Positions 54,579 through 63,820 of a stretch of 64,000 nucleotides of DNA are shown here, piece by piece. Positions within the stretch are counted from its first letter, which is position 1; every line of letters begins with the position of its first letter. A program made the translations under genes and the position numbers. A model generated the notes under the pieces. The model did no database searches, had not been told where the DNA came from, and was given only the letters and a program-made list of their open reading frames with translations. Origin of the DNA: Branchipolynoe longqiensis (Eukaryota > Annelida > Polychaeta > Phyllodocida > Polynoidae); contig CM059194.1 in the NCBI GenBank assembly GCA_030323885.1, positions 2,233,889-2,297,888 of the forward strand. Direction: 5' to 3'.

Positions 54579-54984
54579 TCTCACTTGAATTTGGTAGCTC
54601 TCACCAAGATATATTGATTTGCTTTCTTCCCCGTTAGTACTTGTCAGGTTGATGCATTTCCAACACATGCAAGGCTGACTGAGCACCCTGGGCACCGACT
54701 CACCTGCATTCAATATGGCAAACACTGCTTCGATGCTCACATGTTCAAATACACATCGCCATCTGACGTCGCTTACGCCGAATATTTACTTTAAAATAAA
54801 ATGGGAAACTGTATATTCTGTATATTTACGAAGAGAATATTGATGTATTCCATAATAGAATGACGCAAATTTGTTGGTGTGAGTCTGAGATGCTAGTTAG
54901 GCCTAAATAGCTACCATTATGGTTCATCAAAGCAAAAGTTGTAGTGAAATTGGTTGGTGGATGGGCAGCCGAGTGGAGCACGAC
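54579..54984. other. Intergenic DNA, no gene recognised
   Basis: Nothing supported. Confidence 0.5.
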
Positions 54985-54991
54985 ATGTGGT

Positions 54992-55615
54992 CAGAGAGCG
55001 TGTATACAGATGAGAGAGACAACTCCCGCGAAAATCGGTAACACAGGCTACAGTGGCGTTCCTGGCGGTTAGTGTTGAACAAGCTTTGAGTTTGCCATAC
55101 GTGTAGTGCAAAACATTAGTTTTTATTCAAAATTAATAGAAATGCAGAAGCCTAACCTTATCGATTTAATATAATCCTTTTGGTAAACATGTTTTCTATA
55201 TGTGTACTAAGCGGCTTGTTTCTATTTGGTGTAGTTTTAGAGATATTTCACTTTTTCTGTAGGAAGATTGCACACGACCATTGACAATGCCTTGAGTTTG
55301 CCGTACGCGTAGTGAAAAACGTCAGTTTTATTCCAAATTAATAGAAATCCAGAACCCTAACCATATCAATTTAATATAATCTTGTTGGTAAACATGTTTC
55401 CTATGTGTATTCCAATCAGTTTGTTTCTAGGTGTTGTAGTTTTAGAGATATTTAACGTTTTCTGTAGGAAGATTGCACACGACCATTGACAATGCCTTGA
55501 GTTTGACAGCTGTGTCATATACTGTTCAACAACCACCACTTGGAGCGCCACAGTCGGCATCTGTTACATGGTGTAGTATGGGAGTTGTCCCTCTCATCTG
55601 TATACAAGCTCTCTG
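54992..55615. mobile_element. 624-bp element with 36-bp inverted ends and 7-bp target duplication
   Basis: Left CAGAGAGCGTGTATACAGAT (to 55027) and right 55580-55615 are inverted, with two mismatches in 36. The heptamer ATGTGGT flanks it exactly at 54985-54991 and 55616-55622. Inside, a ~206-bp unit starting TTTGAGTTTGCC is tandemly duplicated (about 55085-55290 and 55291-55496). Non-autonomous. Ends (CARAGA) and duplication length are shared with 22303-22677. Confidence 0.93.
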
Positions 55616-55622
55616 ATGTGGT

Positions 55623-55986
55623 CTAGCATGGCCTGCTCTGAAGCAGATCTAACTGCTCGCCAGGTCGCTCCACCGCACCTCAAACACCACCATCACCCTT
55701 TCAATAAGTATGTCACCGCTAGAAAGATAATCAGTTATGCCCCCCCTATTAACACTTACCATACTCGTCTAACATAGTTACCTTTCCGTATATATTTCTT
55801 TTTTTCTCTTATCTTGTTCTATCACTGTCATTCATGTACCAATGTTTTGCTTATTTCCCAGTAAGTGTCTATCTATATTGTTGTAGATTTGTACTGGCAA
55901 TTGCCATTAGGGCTGGAAGACCAGTACATTAGCACTGACAACATCTTATTCAGAGAAATTAAAACACTTTTGGAAAAAAAAAAAAA
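55623..55986. other. Intergenic DNA, no gene recognised
   Basis: Nothing supported apart from a poly-A run of 13 at 55974-55986. Confidence 0.5.
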
Positions 55987-56178
55987 GTGTAATTAAAATA
56001 ACAGATTTTTACCTGAAAATATTTTTAATTCTCACTAATTCCACTTTTCTCATGATGACATGATTATGGAGCAATGACCAAAAAGTAAGAATCTAAAGAA
56101 ATAAACTTCTTAAAGGTTTGATTCCAATGTTTCTCAATTTTGCAATGGCGTTTACGTGGTTTTGCCCCTGAACTCTTC
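55987..56178 (-). mobile_element. MITE-A copy 4, one end missing
   Basis: The interior is inverted relative to copies 1-3 (AACAGATTTTTACCTGAAAA, TTATGGAGCAATG, GGTTTGATTCCAATGTTT). The GGCGTTTACGTGGTTTTGCC, CCTGAACTCTTC end is present. The opposite end is truncated next to a poly-A run. Confidence 0.8.
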
Positions 56179-56630
56179 AAATATTCGAGTATAGAGAGGC
56201 AGAACTCTACTTGGGTTATTTATTATTCGGGTCAGATCTGGGCTTCAACTATTTGCTGCTGTGGTCAGATTCATTCACCCAGAGTCTTGCTATCTCTCCA
56301 TGTGCTATTATTAATTGACTCCGAGGTACTGGCTAGCCTCACTCGCCTCCACATTTGTTTCATCATGATTTACGTTATTGCGCGGGTGAGGGTATTGATC
56401 CTCGCCACGGTTTTATCAAATTGCCAACACACTTTTCTTGTCTTGTTCTCTTTGTGGCCATGTTCTATAATATGCATTATAACCCTGTTATATAATAGAT
56501 AACGCATTCAAAGATGGTATAGCTATCAATATTACGGATATACAGGACGTAAGGCTTGAGAAACCCAGTGCAATGATTATCGGCAATGGATCCGATATTT
56601 ATTTGACGTCATTAGCCCATAGTTTGGTCC
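56179..56630. other. Intergenic DNA, no gene recognised
   Basis: A 120-residue frame (56140-56502) begins inside the MITE and is hydrophobic without recognisable domain; not accepted. Confidence 0.5.
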
Positions 56631-56634
56631 GCTG

Positions 56635-57345
56635 TCGTGTCCCCGCAACATCTAAGGTAATATCAGGACGGGTACCGACTTGTGACAGTGCACACTCATG
56701 GCGAATTTTCTAGTGATGCCCCGCTGGGAGACCAGGCTGACAGCACCATGACCTGATATCCCACTCAGTCACTAGATACAAGATTCACCCGGTACTTGTA
56801 GTACACGGGTGAACGACAATGTAGTGTAAATATGTGCGAAAATATCTTTAGTATAGAACAGGAAGTAGAATGCCTGTCTCCAGTATCAAATGGATACTTA
56901 TATCGGCACAGAGTTGGTGAAATGGGAGAGAATGCAAAAAGACAAGATGGCGGCCATAGAACGCCATCGATTTCACTTTTAAATCTTATTAAACTAGATA
57001 TTTTATTATATTTTTCAACTCAAAGGTAGCGGGGAAATATGAAGACATATACAAAGAATAATGTTGCTTTTTAGATGGTGAAATTAGGCTCTCATTTCAT
57101 TTCCCTGCTTTTTTGACCATTTTTATATGGGGCTGGTATTCACCCGTGTACTGCGAATATCCTTTATCTACTCAGTCACATGATCCTGATACTGAGCCAA
57201 CCAGTCCTTGAACATCAGCGCAGGTCTGGAGGTGGCATCCTGGTATATCCTAATAATGCCAAGCGCTTGGCTAGGAAGTGAGAAGTATCAATTGTGTAGG
57301 TTATTGGTTTGACTCGATCGGGAATTGAACTCCCGACCTTCCGGC
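56635..57345 (-). mobile_element. SINE-1, minus orientation, split by a later insertion
   Basis: Tail part 56640-56772 (GTGTCCCCGCAACATCTAAG, GGTAATATCAGGACGGGTAC, CCCCGCTGGGAGACCAGG, CCACTCAGTCAC). Head part resumes at 57171 (CTCAGTCACATGATCCTGAT, CCTAATAATGCCAAGCGC, TGAACTCCCGACCTTCCGG). A short extra patch lies at about 57211-57245. The 398-bp element between is annotated separately. Confidence 0.9.
56773..57170. mobile_element. 398-bp element in a SINE with exact 9-bp target duplication
   Basis: Flanked by CTCAGTCAC at 56764-56772 and 57171-57179; the target is unambiguous because the interrupted SINE is known. Ends TAGATACAAGATTC and GAATATCCTTTATCTA are inverted, and the stem extends to a GTACACGGGTGAA block on both sides. 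The left end also folds on itself (TTCACCCGGTAC / GTACACGGGTGAA). Nine bp is the Mutator-group duplication length. The 65-codon frame inside (56832-57029) has no known domain. Confidence 0.92.
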
Positions 57346-57764
57346 TAAAACATCATATTATATAGCGACGCACCCACTTCCTGTTTTGGGGCGTTCCCAT
57401 TAATCCGATCACATAACACACATCCCCAGATCAGGCAGGTAGTGTCCACAACCGGAAGTGTCCATGCAACTTGAGCATTCCTTTGAACGCGCCCTGCTTC
57501 AGCCTGCTGGAGGTGGAATAGGCTTTATTTCAATGGGATATATATATAGGTATATATATATCTATATAGATACGTGATTTCTCCACACCCTGCGCACCAG
57601 TGCGTGACCAGGCCCCGATTGTGCGGAACCTGGACACGCATGGCTGGCTTCAAGGTCTGGTGATTTGGTTGAAGTCCAAGGCAGTTTCAGCCTCCAGCAG
57701 GGAGGGGGCGGGTAAGTAGGTGTGTGGGTGGGTGGTGTGTGGGTGGGTGCGGGGTCAATGTGAG
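57346..57764. other. Intergenic DNA, no gene recognised
   Basis: TATATATAGG microsatellite at 57538-57570. No gene supported. Confidence 0.5.
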
Positions 57765-58565
57765 TATAGTGTTGGGGGGGGGGGGAGGAGAGATCTCAGA
57801 GGGGAGGGAGACAAGTGGGGAGTAAGATGGAGACGAGTGGTGGGGAGAGGGGTGGGAGGGGGCCGGGGATGAGTTGAAGGGAATGGATTTGTGGGGGAGG
57901 AGGAGATGGAGTGGTGAAGGTGGTTGTAGGGAGGGAGGGAATAGGGAGAGGGTACTGGAGGAAGAGGGGGGGGCGGGGGGCGGGCGGGTGGGAATGGGGG
58001 GATGAGAGGGGGTGATGGGGTGATGGGTGAGGGCGGTAGAGGGGGGGAGCGGTGGTGTGAGAAGAGGGGGACGGGGAAGGACACTGGATGGATAGCAGCG
58101 GGAGAGGGGGGAATTTGGGTAGGGGAAAGGGATGGTTGTGATTGTGTACAGAGTAGGAAAGGGATGTGTATTGTGAGAAGGAAGGGGATAACGGGAAGGG
58201 GGAAGGTGGAATGGGGGGGGGGGGGTGTCGAGGTGGTAGAGGAATGGGAGGTGAGGACAGGTAGTGATGGGAGGAGAGGGAAGGGAGTTGATGAGAGGAG
58301 AGTAGGGGACGGGAGGGGAGGAGAGAAGGGGAGAGTGAAGAACAGAGAGGGAAGAAAGGTGTGAGAAGTGAGGGTGAAGGGAGTGAACGAGAGGAAGAGT
58401 ATGGGACGGGAGGGGAGGAGAGAAAGGGGAGAGAAGAACAGAGAGGGGGAAAGGGGGTTAAGGAGGGTGAGGGTGAAGGGAGTGGACAAGAGGGAGAGTA
58501 AGGGACGAAAGGGGAGGAGAGAAAGAGGAGTGAAGAACAGAGAGGGGAGAAGGGGATGAGAGTAT
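57765..58565 (+). repeat. G/A-rich minisatellite
   Basis: Purine-rich plus strand with GGGAGGGGAGGAGAGAAAGG units; from about 58290 a looser ~68-95-bp unit (GAAGAACAGAGAGG ... GGGACGGGAGGGGAGGAGAG) repeats three to four times. Long Pro/Ser/Leu frames on the minus strand are artefacts. Confidence 0.92.
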
Positions 58566-58791
58566 AGGACGGAAGAGCGGACATATTATGCGCGTGGATG
58601 GCTGCCAGAACTCTCCCTGGAGATAACTACTGGCGTGGTTATTGTACCAGTCTCCCGCTACGTCATGATCACGTGACAACACTACACTGGAGCACACACA
58701 CACAGGGTAGTGTGTGTGGGGGGGGGGGGGGACTATGCGGGGTAGATGTCACGTGGGTGACAAACAACAGGAGGGGTTATTCTGTAGTTAC
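58566..58791. other. Spacer with a G-run
   Basis: Poly-G near 58719-58731; nothing else supported. Confidence 0.5.
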
Positions 58792-58885
58792 TTAAAGCTG
58801 CATAGTCCGATGAAAACATCAACTTGTCAAACCAAAAACAAGTATATATATATTTGATTCTACATATCTAACTTACATACTGGTG
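58792..58885 (+). mobile_element. TTAA-type element, left-end fragment
   Basis: TTAAAGCTGCATAGTCCGAT, GAAAACATCAACTTG, then GATTCTACATATCTAACTTA match the termini of 18463-18811 (in complement). Confidence 0.65.
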
Positions 58886-58904
58886 CACTTATTAAACATT
58901 TGTC

Positions 58905-59015
58905 TGGTCTCGCAGTGTGGCAGGACTATATAAAGCCCCCATGAGTGCACACTGCTACAAGTCGGTACTCGATGACCTTATATGTTGCCAGGACGGAACA
59001 CAACAACAGAATAGG
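58905..59015 (+). mobile_element. SINE-1 tail, plus orientation
   Basis: GGTCTCGCAGTGTGGCAGGA, CCCATGAGTGCACACTGCTA, CAAGTCGGTACTCGATGACC, TTATATGTTGCCAGGACGGA. 5'-truncated. Confidence 0.8.
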
Positions 59016-60412
59016 TCACTGCAGAAGCCTATTGTAAAATCTTCCGATTTACGGCATTGGGGGGAATGCAAATGTTCTGTTACTAAACAGGTGTACGTGA
59101 CCAAGCGCATGTATGTGTATATATATGTAAGTACTGACTGAGTGGGATGTAAATTGACATAGTGGTGCTAGCAGGGCTGGATGTGATGGCACTCAGGGCC
59201 TATTCCCCTCCCCCTCTGCTGGGTAGGATCACCACATTCAGGGTCCAGGTTGGTGGTGGTTCGGGGGCCACCCAGCTTTGGGACCAGGAATGCTGGATCC
59301 ATATTGGTAGGGTCAAGAATGCTTGCTTCCCATTGGGGGAAAAGGGTGGGGTGATACTCTACAATGAACTCATGTACCATATAAATAATAAGCCAGAGGG
59401 CTTGACTCTCTCTCTTCCTTTACACTTATACTCTTCCTTTCTCTTTGTCTGTATTGATTTCACTATTAGTCCATGTGACAGACCGAATTTCATTACCAAT
59501 TTGGTGAACAGTTCCTACTATGATTTTTGGTTAGCCTGATATGTGAAGTGTCCAAAATCAGTTGATGGACTTCCGGGTCACTTTGCCAAATGCCCTATTG
59601 GTGGCCATCTTTAAAGATAGCCAGCGTTATTTCATGGAAATGGAGAGAATCAAGAAAACTTACATAACTTCTCACCAGAATGACCTATCAACATGCCAAA
59701 ATGGCTTAAAATGTTGCTAATAACATTCTGCATCCGACAATATATGATTATTCATATTTGGTTATTATTATTTGTTAACAAATTATAGATTTCTTTAAAA
59801 AAAAATCACATTTCATGATATATGTTAATAAGTTGTACGCCAATTCATGCCAGGATTGATATTGGTCACATTATATGGTGGATCATATAGGGGGGTTTAT
59901 TAGGCATCCAAAACAAGTGTTCTATTAGATAGATTTCAACTTTATTTGATTCCATAGACACATATTTAACATCATACTATAATAACCTTTTTCACCAGTT
60001 TGGGGTAGGGGTAATACTACATCTCCAGCAATCCACGATATGTCTGCTTAGCAATTGAATAACCATGTTTATTATAGGTACACAAGCATAATAAGTTGTG
60101 TTCTTATGCATTTGCCTTTGTGTTTAATTACTATAGACTGTTTCCAGTGCAAAAAGTAGCGGAATTGACCTTGACCTTTAATCAAAAATGTGCCTTAAGG
60201 CTGAAAATCAATAAACGTGATAACACATTATTGGTGCTGTTACAAATGCTCTGGACTTGTCTCTAAGCAGTTTTTAATTAACCATGCCACAATCTGGACC
60301 TACATTACAAATATTCTACTTACTCGAATGGTAGACCTATGTCGAAAGGTTGTTCATTTTGCTATGTAAACTCAGCATATATCTATATGCTCTTACTGTT
60401 GAACCTGACTTT
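59016..60412. other. Region downstream of the broken nuclease gene, no gene recognised
   Basis: AT-rich sequence that would form the 3' flank of the gene at 60413-64000. The 125-residue frame at 59162-59539 has no recognisable motif. No inverted end or target duplication delimiting a larger element is visible here. Confidence 0.5.
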
Positions 60413-60856
60413 TTAATCGTTGTCACTGTCGATGTCACTATCATCCATATTGTTTGATTGGTCCTCATCCTCTTCTTGCATATTAGCACAGTTCAGTAAT
60501 CTGCATGCATGGGTGCAGTGGAATCCATTTGCTACACAAGGACAGTCTTTATCGCAACGTCTAGGGCATTTACAGGACATCAATTCAAGAACAACATCTG
60601 GAGCTGGTGCTCCTGTGAGCCAGCATATTGATAGTTGTCCTTCTACTACATTCCACCCATGTGCATCAGTTGGGCTTGGTATCTTGGGTGAGCTCTGTAG
60701 ACTTCTTCTCCAGATGCCAGCTTGGTAATTAGCACAATTTGTGTGCTGTCTTAATGCATCTTTGCATGGGGGAAACTGTCCAAATGAAATATCACCTTTT
60801 CTTGATCGGAACATTTCATATCTGAGTTTGTTGACGGCTTTAATATTTGTATTCAA
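60413..60856 (-). CDS. C-terminal segment with eight-cysteine (CXC-like) cluster and acidic tail
   Basis: 147 codons in the same frame as the nuclease segment, cut off only by TAG at 60857-60859, so read-through or reversion would join them. It contains KLRYEMFRSRKG, FPPCKDALRQHTNCANYQAG, IWRRSLQ and PSPTDAHGW. The cluster CKCPRRCDKDCPC then NGFHCTHACRLLNC has spacing CxC, x3, C, x3, CxC, x6, C, x3, C, x4, C. This resembles one half of a tesmin/TSO1 CXC zinc-binding DNA-contact domain. The end is almost all Asp/Glu/Ser/Asn (EEDEDQ, DDSDIDSDND). Role inferred: DNA binding or target recognition. Confidence 0.7.
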   Translation of the reverse strand: MNTNIKAVNKLRYEMFRSRKGDISFGQFPPCKDALRQHTNCANYQAGIWRRSLQSSPKIPSPTDAHGWNVVEGQLSICWLTGAPAPDVVLELMSCKCPRRCDKDCPCVANGFHCTHACRLLNCANMQEEDEDQSNNMDDSDIDSDND

Positions 60857-62059
60857 ACTCTACATGCTACAAGTGAATGCTTGTAGGGTTTGGAACATAT
60901 CTTCTGTAACATGCCATTCCTGCCCAAAGGATGTGAACAGTTCTCTGTACTCCTGGTTTTTGCAGATCAAATTGACAGCTTTGACCTTGCCCTGCCCAGC
61001 GAAGGAGCTGATGGAATCGTAACCTGTATATGCATGGGCACCAATCCATGCAGTGCATACATCCTTGCCGAATATTGTCCCTAGCCTTGATATATCTATC
61101 AGTCTCATCACATTTTTTTTTCCTCTTCTCAATAGGATCCATGTCTCTATGTGCAAGTGGAGGGAGAGGAGGATTACGAAGACGTCAGTGTCTTCAGAAA
61201 TCACCACAACCTTGCGATAGTTTGCAGCTGCATGTTTTGTGTGGATCATCATCCTCATATCGGCTTCTTCATATGTGGATCTAAGCTCAACGATCTGCAT
61301 CACATCATCCTTTGTTATCCTGAAACATCTTTCATCCGAGGTTACCATCAGTATGATCTTGCCAAGTTTATCCCTCCTGTACATTTCTTTCCAATTCTCT
61401 GCCAGGAATGCGGTGAGCTTGGCTTTGCATTCTGTACTAGCCAAGATCCGTTTCCAGTTCTTGATTCGGTGTGCTGGTTTTATCTGGTTGAACACGATTC
61501 CATGCCGTGAACCACGGTTTGTCCGCTTGGCAGTCTTAATTGATTGCTCTTGGTAGATGTCAAACACTACATCAATTCGCCCACTACCCCAACCATCATT
61601 GAGAACTTTCTTCAGGATTGTATCAGACAGTTCATCAAAGGTCAAATTCACACCATGAATCATCTGTACTATTGCCATGGCATCAACAATTGTTGCCCGA
61701 GAACCAGGTGGTAACTCAACATTCACAATTTCTTTCTCGATATGTTTGCCTAATGTTGCTTTCCCTGTTTTTTTCATTGTTCCATATGGATTTGCTAATG
61801 CCCATGGTTTCGGACCCAGGGGATATTCAAACACTTCTTTCATATCCAACTTTATGTTTTGAGCAATCAGTAGCATGTGTCCGAAAACACGATTGTCTGC
61901 TTTCAAGATCATCTCTCTGTTCGCACCATCCTTGACAACATTTGTTGTGTGTAAGGCACTGGATGTTTGTAAGTTAAGTTTTTTGATCGGATCTCTCCAG
62001 CCTTTCCATGTGAATCTTGTAAGCTTCTTCACCCTTGCTGTGAGCTTTGAGCAGATCAT
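60857..62059 (-). CDS. FEN/XPG-like nuclease segment
   Basis: Open for 399 codons, closed by TAG. The protein proper probably enters near WRDPIKKLNL at residue 21. The acidic set expected of the FEN/XPG (PIN-fold) superfamily appears in order: D126 in ATIVDAMAIVQMI, D167 in IDVVFDIYQ followed by basic KTAKRTNRG, E264/E265 and D267 in TYEEADMRM, D290 and D292 in VVISEDTDVFVILL, and D348 in AYTGYDSISSFAGQGKVKA. The last resembles the glycine-rich helix-turn start (GCDY/GLDY...GIGPKKA) of flap endonucleases. Residues 51-110 (ADNRVFGHMLLIAQN, YPLGPKPWALANPYG) form an unplaced upstream domain. Metal-dependent DNA or RNA cleavage is the predicted activity; untested. Plus-strand frames at 61151-61556 are shadows. 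Confidence 0.7.
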
Positions 62060-63788
62060 TCATTACTGCTGATGTTGCGGCAGCACCACTTGACAGACTC
62101 ACAAGATCCGACGCTTGATTGGAGAATGGATTTGTCCAGTTGTTTTCTAGCATATCAACAATAGACATCACATCAGCTTCGTCCCTCTTGACCCTTGATG
62201 GTTGGAGGTCAGCATGACCAAGTCCTTGTTTACTTTGCCCAGATGTTGATACAAGGTCTCGAAGCTGTCGAATAGATTCAGCTCTGTGTTCAGCTGTCAG
62301 GTAAAAAAGTGCCAGTGCACTATGTTTTAGGCTAAAGCCTTTGGTCCCACCAGCAGTTTGCGTGTCCTTGTTTACAGTCTCCTCTACAGTCTGGTCAATG
62401 GCAATCTTGGCAAAAGGGTTTGCTTGCCTAAGTTGAACAGAGAACCCACCATTTATAAAATGAGCATAGAGGTCTGGACGTGTCTCTTCTAATTGTGTCA
62501 TCTGCACATACAGCGGTAAGTAGCGAGAGTAATTGGTCTTGTCCATTGCAAAGCACCAAGGAATCATGTCCTTGATACTTGCTAAATGCAGGTACCAATT
62601 GCCTTCACGATCAGCTTGTATCAGTCCCAGCAGTATATCTACCATGTCAAGATACATCATCCAAAATGCTGCCAAGTGCCCACTCTCATGCTGCAGAAGA
62701 TCCAAGTAACAACGTAACAGATGTAGAATACTCCTGCATGACTCATCATTTCTACTGGTTACAAGGGTGGCCGCACAAGTATCATCATGCATAGCCATCA
62801 CCACACGCAAAGTTTCATCTAATTGTGGCAGGTCACTCATGTGGTTAATTTCCAACCATTCAACAAATCCTCTCCATAAAAGTCGCATCAGTGCTTCATA
62901 TGTCAGCTGGTGAAGACAAACACCTCTATTGTATTGCTTTCCATCTAGAACTTTATCAATAGACCCCTCAGATATCACCCCAGATTCAACAGCAAGGTCT
63001 CGAAGTCCTGCATCACGGAATAGTTTCCCAATGATTGACAACATATTACAAATAATATGGAAGTTGCCCATCATCAGCAGGATTTTCTCAAACCTAAGTT
63101 GTTGTTTCCAAGCAACCTCAGTTGCTTTAGCATACAGAGCCTGGTCCATTACAACGGCAATCATGTCTAGGCCTAGGTGCTGCTGAATGGAGATTGACTG
63201 AGAAAGGATCTCTTGCACAGTCGACAGTTCTGTTGCTGGTGGATTGATTCTAGGTAAGTATCCAACCTTATCAGCCTTGACTGTTACATCGTCTCTGGTT
63301 TTTATGTTGAACACTGTCCAAGAGCTGACCATCTGGTTCACAGTGTCATGACGTCGGGTGATCACCCATAGGACATTTTTCTGCCTGGCCCTTTCAGTTG
63401 CATTGCTTAGAGGTATAGACGTGTTGGCAAACTTCAATGGTGGAGGACCTTCCCTCTTGGCAGAGATGTAAATAGGTAGATGCTGCTCAGACAGTCCTAA
63501 GATGCACCTTTTCTCCTTTTTGTTAACGGTTGATTTTCTAGCTGGTGTGCATGAATGAGTTTGCGGTTGGACAATAATCCCATTTACACGATGGGATGTG
63601 CCTGCCTCACTCAGTGTTTCCTCCAGCCTATCAATGTTGTCAAAGGCAAGCACAGTAGGGATGCATGGGTGTGCCCATGAAGGAATGGCTGGTTTGTTTC
63701 CATCTACACTGTTCATCTTTTCGATGCACAAGGCTGTGTCTATCTGCTGTAATTGTGTATACGAACATGCATGACCAAGGCTGTTCAA
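61974..63788 (-). CDS. Central segment, DNID...TSHR motif domain
   Basis: About 604 codons; 63788 is not a true start, since the frame continues upstream through AIKTLTGNVELIKT. Numbered from that point, residues 44-75 hold VLAFDNIDRLEETL (D50, D53) followed by GTSHRVNGI. MDQALYAKATEVAWK (D215) and LLMMGNFHIICNMLS lie at 214-251, and ESGVISEGSIDKVLDGK follows. YSRYLPLYVQ, NGGFSVQ and AIDQTVEETVNKD (D465) lie at 420-475. Invariant-looking Asp, His and Glu in this order could be an RNase H-fold (DDE-like) core, but spacing alone cannot show this. It ends with AAATSAVMNDLL and KGEEAYK, then shifts frame into the nuclease segment. Confidence 0.7.
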   Translation of the reverse strand: MNSLGHACSYTQLQQIDTALCIEKMNSVDGNKPAIPSWAHPCIPTVLAFDNIDRLEETLSEAGTSHRVNGIIVQPQTHSCTPARKSTVNKKEKRCILGLSEQHLPIYISAKREGPPPLKFANTSIPLSNATERARQKNVLWVITRRHDTVNQMVSSWTVFNIKTRDDVTVKADKVGYLPRINPPATELSTVQEILSQSISIQQHLGLDMIAVVMDQALYAKATEVAWKQQLRFEKILLMMGNFHIICNMLSIIGKLFRDAGLRDLAVESGVISEGSIDKVLDGKQYNRGVCLHQLTYEALMRLLWRGFVEWLEINHMSDLPQLDETLRVVMAMHDDTCAATLVTSRNDESCRSILHLLRCYLDLLQHESGHLAAFWMMYLDMVDILLGLIQADREGNWYLHLASIKDMIPWCFAMDKTNYSRYLPLYVQMTQLEETRPDLYAHFINGGFSVQLRQANPFAKIAIDQTVEETVNKDTQTAGGTKGFSLKHSALALFYLTAEHRAESIRQLRDLVSTSGQSKQGLGHADLQPSRVKRDEADVMSIVDMLENNWTNPFSNQASDLVSLSSGAAATSAVMNDLLKAHSKGEEAYKIHMERLERSDQKT

Positions 63789-63820
63789 TGTCTTAATGAG
63801 TTCAACATTGCCAGTTAAAG

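Noticed and set aside
57755..58584. 244- and 262-residue Pro/Ser/Leu frames on the minus strand
   Set aside because: Artefact of purine-rich repeat on the plus strand.
59162..59539. 125-residue plus-strand frame
   Set aside because: No motif, no conservation evidence and no nearby promoter or splice context.
61151..61556. Plus-strand frames of 105-119 residues
   Set aside because: Antisense shadows of the nuclease segment, which carries the recognisable motifs.
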